Positions 60,334 to 64,000 of a DNA stretch of 64,000 bases are shown one piece after another (the stretch's first letter is position 1; the number at the start of each line of letters is the position of its first letter). A program made the position numbers and the translations under genes. Origin of the DNA: Linaria vulgaris (taxonomy: Eukaryota > Streptophyta > Magnoliopsida > Lamiales > Plantaginaceae); assembly GCA_948329865.1 (NCBI GenBank), contig OX415253.1:46374598-46438597 (forward strand). Direction: 5' to 3'. The notes under the pieces were generated by a model that worked only from the letters and a program-made list of their open reading frames with translations, did no database searches and was not told where the DNA came from.

Positions 60334-62220
60334 GGATATTCTTTTTGTTATTTTTCGTGTATATAGCAGGTCATTTTCAGCCGATCATTGTGAATTGAAG
60401 GACAACAATGCAACAAAACATGGGTCGTCTGTCTCGTTTTTAGAAAATATGTTCTTCCCGGTCCCTCTGGCCATTGACTTTCTCCTTCTCTAATTTTTAC
60501 TTCGCAATATATTGACTTTGCACAAAAAATAAGACTAGTCATAATTTCTTCTGAATTATAATTCTGTTGGTATTTGTTTTACTTTTGTTTAAGGTCGAAG
60601 AGACGGGCAAATGTCATCTTTAAACGACGTCGTTCTCTCGCGACAACATGAGTCTACAATTTCTTCTTTTTGCATTCTGCAGTTTGTACTTTGCAAAGTG
60701 AATGATGTTACATTGTAGCCAAAAAATTCATAGAACTAGGTGTATTGTAGAGGTCTCTCTGGTTTTTCCTCGTGCAGTAACATTGAGTATACTTTAGATA
60801 AACCATGAGTATACCCTAGATAAACCAGGGAGGGGAATCAACAGGATTTAACTCCTAATGGCAGAATACGAGTCATTCAAACTAACAAAAATTCCAGAAC
60901 AGAATCAAATTGTTGTAAGGTGAGCATGGTTCGATTGACATTGCAGGTGCAGTGACCACAAGTGCATGCAACTATAGGGCGTTGGCCCACAAATTCATCC
61001 TCTAAAGACCTAAAAAATGTTCTAATACCCAGATTGTATGAGTACCTTGAGAAATTGTGGGTAATGACTTTTGTAGTTGGTACCAAATCTTGCATATCTA
61101 GTTTTCAATTCCAACCAGAAATCCAATGCATTATTAAAAAACAGGAGACTCTTTTGTAGATCCTTAGTCACAGTTCAGAATCCAATAGAAAACCTAGGTA
61201 TTGGCTCACATCCAACAAGTGTACATAATAGAATCATCAGGTTGTAGTAACGTACCATCCATGAGTTGGATCTTGTTCTTAATACTCAATGCCATAGGGA
61301 TAAGATAAGAAGATAGAATCCAACAGTAAGAAGTTTCTGAAATGTGGTTTGTTTTTTGAGTTTTCTTATAAAGATAGTACGAGGTTATTCTTTTAATATT
61401 CCTGCATGAAGAAATTATTTCTTGTAGTAATTAGCTTCTATGCCTTACTCCTAAGACTAATCACTGGATGATACTTATAGGAGCCCAATACATTACATAC
61501 AAATATTAAAATCTGGAAATATGATAACGATATGAGATATATCAGATAAGAACGACCTGGTTTTTCAAATTATCGATAGTTCAATGCGGCATAATAGCGG
61601 GAACACAAATTTGTTTTGATAGGATATAGTAGAACATTAATATGCTTGGAGAATAATGAATAATCAAAACTTTATTTCATACACATGGCATTAATTATTG
61701 GTCACGCAAATATTTGACGCACCATTTCCAAACTCGAATACTTTTTGTGAGAAAAAACTGAATTCTGCATAATTTCATATAGCCTCTCGCTCGAAATGAC
61801 GTATGGGAATATATAGTGTTTTATATTGTTAAGCAAAAAGATTGATGTACCACTTTTAGATGGATAACCACAAATGACTCAAAGAATAGTCCATGGTGCA
61901 AAACTGATTTGAGAAAGCCCCACCTACTGATTGTGTAAAAAAGGTGGAAAATTCCCAACTCTTTATAGAAGAAAGTGGAAGCATTTAGGAACAATCTCGA
62001 GTAAATGACATTTCTTAAATTTCCACCGAATACTTTTTAGGAACAATTTATATTTCTGAGTTTTTTGTGTTTGCTAATTACAAAGAAAGAAAATGCCTCC
62101 CCAGATTTAGATAATCAGAAGGTTTTAGAGAACATGTGTTAACGGTATTTTCTTCCTGCCTGCTAGCTTTGACGATCGTCCTGCCTGGTAGCTTCGACCG
62201 TCCTGCTGCTAGCTTTGACG
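60334..62220. other. Intergenic DNA downstream of ribokinase
   Basis: Contains the ribokinase 3' UTR and about 1.8 kb of AT-rich sequence with no recognised gene, RNA or transposon end. Small frames at 60348, 60877 and 60962 show no family. Confidence 0.5.
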
Positions 62221-63110
62221 AAGAACATATCGGATTGTTCGGAACGCCGATCCCGACCCGAGAAAATATGTGTTTTTTAGTGATTTGCGTCTGGACTCGA
62301 TTTGTTTCGAGATGCCTACGTATCCCTCGATCGGGAATCAAGCCACTCGTAGTTCTTATTTTTGGTGTTGGATATTTGTTGCTTGTCGATTTTATCGATT
62401 GAATTGGTTTTGTAGTTGTTGAATTTGTTGGAGGAGTGTCCTCGGGAAACCCTAGGAGAGAGAGAGAGAGAGGGAGTCCGAGGGGGAGGAGAGAAGGAGT
62501 TCTCCTCCTCTAGAGAACATAAGTTGTTTTTTTAAGGAATTCCCTTTTTCTTCTATTGCTCTTGTCCCCTTTTATAAAAGTTCAGCCGTGCTCCCTAAGT
62601 TTGGGTTATTTTAATATTTGATTTTCTGTTATTATTTGGTATTATTATTATCTCATTAACCGGCACAACAAGCAACCTTACCTATTTAGGTTGTGTTAGC
62701 AGCCACGTGTTGTGGTCTCTGTGATACGGGTATTTTGCGAATACGAGTTATTTTACCAGAACGAATATAAAATTGTACGTGTAATAATATATCGAGTCGT
62801 GATTTACGATATACGACTAGTATAATTTTTAACGAAGTAAATCGGTAATTCAATCGTGTTATAATGCGATGTTGTTTATGAATGTAAATCATATAATAAT
62901 ATACCAAGTAATTTAGGTAATCAAACTATCAGGTATTTTAACTATGCGGATTTTTACCCGTTTAACACAAGCCCCCGAGTTTTTAGTGCAGTCGTATGTT
63001 TATGACTGCACTAGAAACTTAAAAAGTCGAGAGTTACAATGGTTCGAGTATCGCGGATTTTTTAGAGAGGTATCATAGCCTCTTGTAATGAAGTCGTTTA
63101 AGGCATTGTT
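62221..63110 (-). repeat. Probable Ty3/gypsy-derived sequence
   Basis: On the minus strand 62311-62345 reads GATTCCCGATCGAGGGATACGT-type sequence with ggatacgtaggcatc, the same word found downstream of integrase in the Tat element at 46887. A purine-rich GA tract (62455-62500) and a palindromic stretch near 62960-63030 follow. No domain is intact, so only a tentative gypsy origin is claimed. Confidence 0.35.
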
Positions 63111-63112
63111 TC

Positions 63113-63500
63113 GAGCCTTTTAAAGTATCGTACGTCCTATTTAAGACATCTTAGTGCCTTTTTAAGCATCGTAGGGGTTGCTTTGACCCTTCTAAAGTAT
63201 CGTATGTCCTATTTACGACATCTTAGTGCCTTTTTTCGCATCGTAGGGGCTGCTTCGACCCTTTTAAAGTATCGTAGAGTTATCAAGGACCTTGTAGATC
63301 CTTGTCAGGCATTGTATCGTGAATGTCCCGTAAGGCATTGTAGATCTTCGAAAGGCATCCGAGTCTCATATAGGACTCGAAAAGCCTTGGTAAGGTATCG
63401 TAGAACTCTTTTGGGGTATCATAGACATTCGTCGTGAGACTCGGAAAGCCTTGGTAAAGTATCGTAGAACTCTTTTGGGGTATCGTAGACATTCATCGTT
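63113..63500. repeat. Two short tandem arrays (72-bp and 64-bp periods)
   Basis: taaagtatcg recurs at 63121, 63193 and 63265, a 72-bp period with units containing catcttagtgcc and gcatcgtagggg. A second array has aaagccttggtaa.gtatcg at 63381 and 63445, a 64-bp period. The shared word 'gtatcgta' links both arrays, suggesting one ancestral unit. The frames across them are repeat artefacts. Confidence 0.8.
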
Positions 63501-63559
63501 CGACGTTTATATCTGTTTAGCACAAGCCCTCCCCCTCCCCAGTTGTTTGCTTGCCTTTG

Positions 63560-64000
63560 AAGAGGCGAGGGGAATATCGTAGTTTCCTTCTTCGAGGCGA
63601 GAGGTTTTTTTTTTCCGATGCTTTCGTTGAGGCGTGCCTTCGAGGGGTTTTTTATCCCCGATGCCTTCGTTGAGTCGTCAGGTTTTCACCTCTGATGCCT
63701 TCGTTGAGGCGTGAGGTTTTTTTTACCTTCGATGCCTTCATTGAGGCGTGCCTTCGTTGAGAGGTTTTTTATCCCCGATGCCTTCGTTGAGTCGTGAGGT
63801 TTTTCACCTCCGATGCCTTCGTTGAGGCGTGCCTTCATTGAGGCGTGAGGTTTTTTTTACCTCCGATGCCCTCGTTGAGGCGTGAGGTTTTTCACCTCCG
63901 ATGACTTCGTTGAGGCGTGCCTTCATTGAGGTGTGAGGTTTATTTTTATTTTTTAGGCGTGCCTTCATTGAGGCGAGAGGTTTTTTTTTTCTTTCTCTCT
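63560..64000. repeat. GAGGCGTG minisatellite, truncated by window end
   Basis: At least ten degenerate copies of gatgccttcgttgaggcgtg joined by gaggttttt-type spacers, alternating in length. GC content is higher than in the surroundings. The array continues past the right edge. Confidence 0.85.

Noticed and set aside
63183..63437. 84-codon frame
   Set aside because: It spans tandem repeats; period and composition explain it.
1..64000. CRISPR arrays, rRNA or tRNA genes, bacterial operons
   Set aside because: No regular spacer array, rRNA block or cloverleaf was recognised by eye; the tandem arrays have degenerate adjacent units without unique spacers. A tRNA scan could still find a missed gene.

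Overview
The window is nuclear DNA of a flowering plant, almost certainly a eudicot. It is AT-rich and intron-split, with chloroplast transit peptides, a plant receptor kinase, a plant STAT-type SH2 protein, and dense retrotransposon and endogenous pararetrovirus debris. The species cannot be fixed from sequence alone. Six host genes could be assembled exon by exon with GT-AG junctions and consistent phase: a small secreted X8/CBM43 callose-binding protein (1479-2678, -), a plastid chalcone-isomerase-like fatty-acid-binding protein of the FAP3 type (16849-19911, +), a receptor-like Ser/Thr kinase of the At1g78530 type (20054-21970, -), a STAT-type linker-SH2 protein (27830-33682, -), a plastid methionine sulfoxide reductase B (37952-40951, -) and a plastid-type ribokinase (58037-60333, +). 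From memory, the Arabidopsis relatives of five of these lie in three chromosome 1 intervals (At1g17, At1g53, At1g78), so the gene order looks like an old conserved block swollen by transposons.

Layout: 1-1010 holds an AT-rich minisatellite and a foldback-type element. The X8 gene follows. About 4430-15550 is a decayed endogenous pararetrovirus (family Caulimoviridae) on the + strand with coat-protein remains ahead of movement-protein remains, an order known in cavemo-/solendoviruses. It is split by a younger 4.66-kb Ty1/copia element (8429-13086, -) with 212-bp LTRs differing at three sites. FAP3 and the kinase converge, with only 142 bp between stop codons. An RTE-type LINE (about 23574-26652, -) and a small SINE-like insert separate the kinase from the SH2 gene. 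A 580-bp and an 896-bp hAT-like non-autonomous element, each with an exact 8-bp target duplication, flank the MSRB gene.

From 42836 to 50462 lies a Ty3/gypsy Tat-lineage element. It lacks gag, keeps RT, two RNase H domains and integrase, and carries a long antisense reading region between pol and the 3' LTR. Two truncated copia elements in opposite orientation follow (50520-54477), then non-coding DNA, ribokinase, and a final 1.8 kb of gypsy-like and tandem-repeat sequence running off the window.

The host genes are independent units, with no operon logic. Structure of interest lies in neighbour relations (overlap-prone convergent 3' ends, conserved adjacency), in nested insertions whose target duplications give relative ages, in a pseudo-exon duplication inside MSRB, and in the antisense coding region of the Tat element, the best candidate for a poorly described system.
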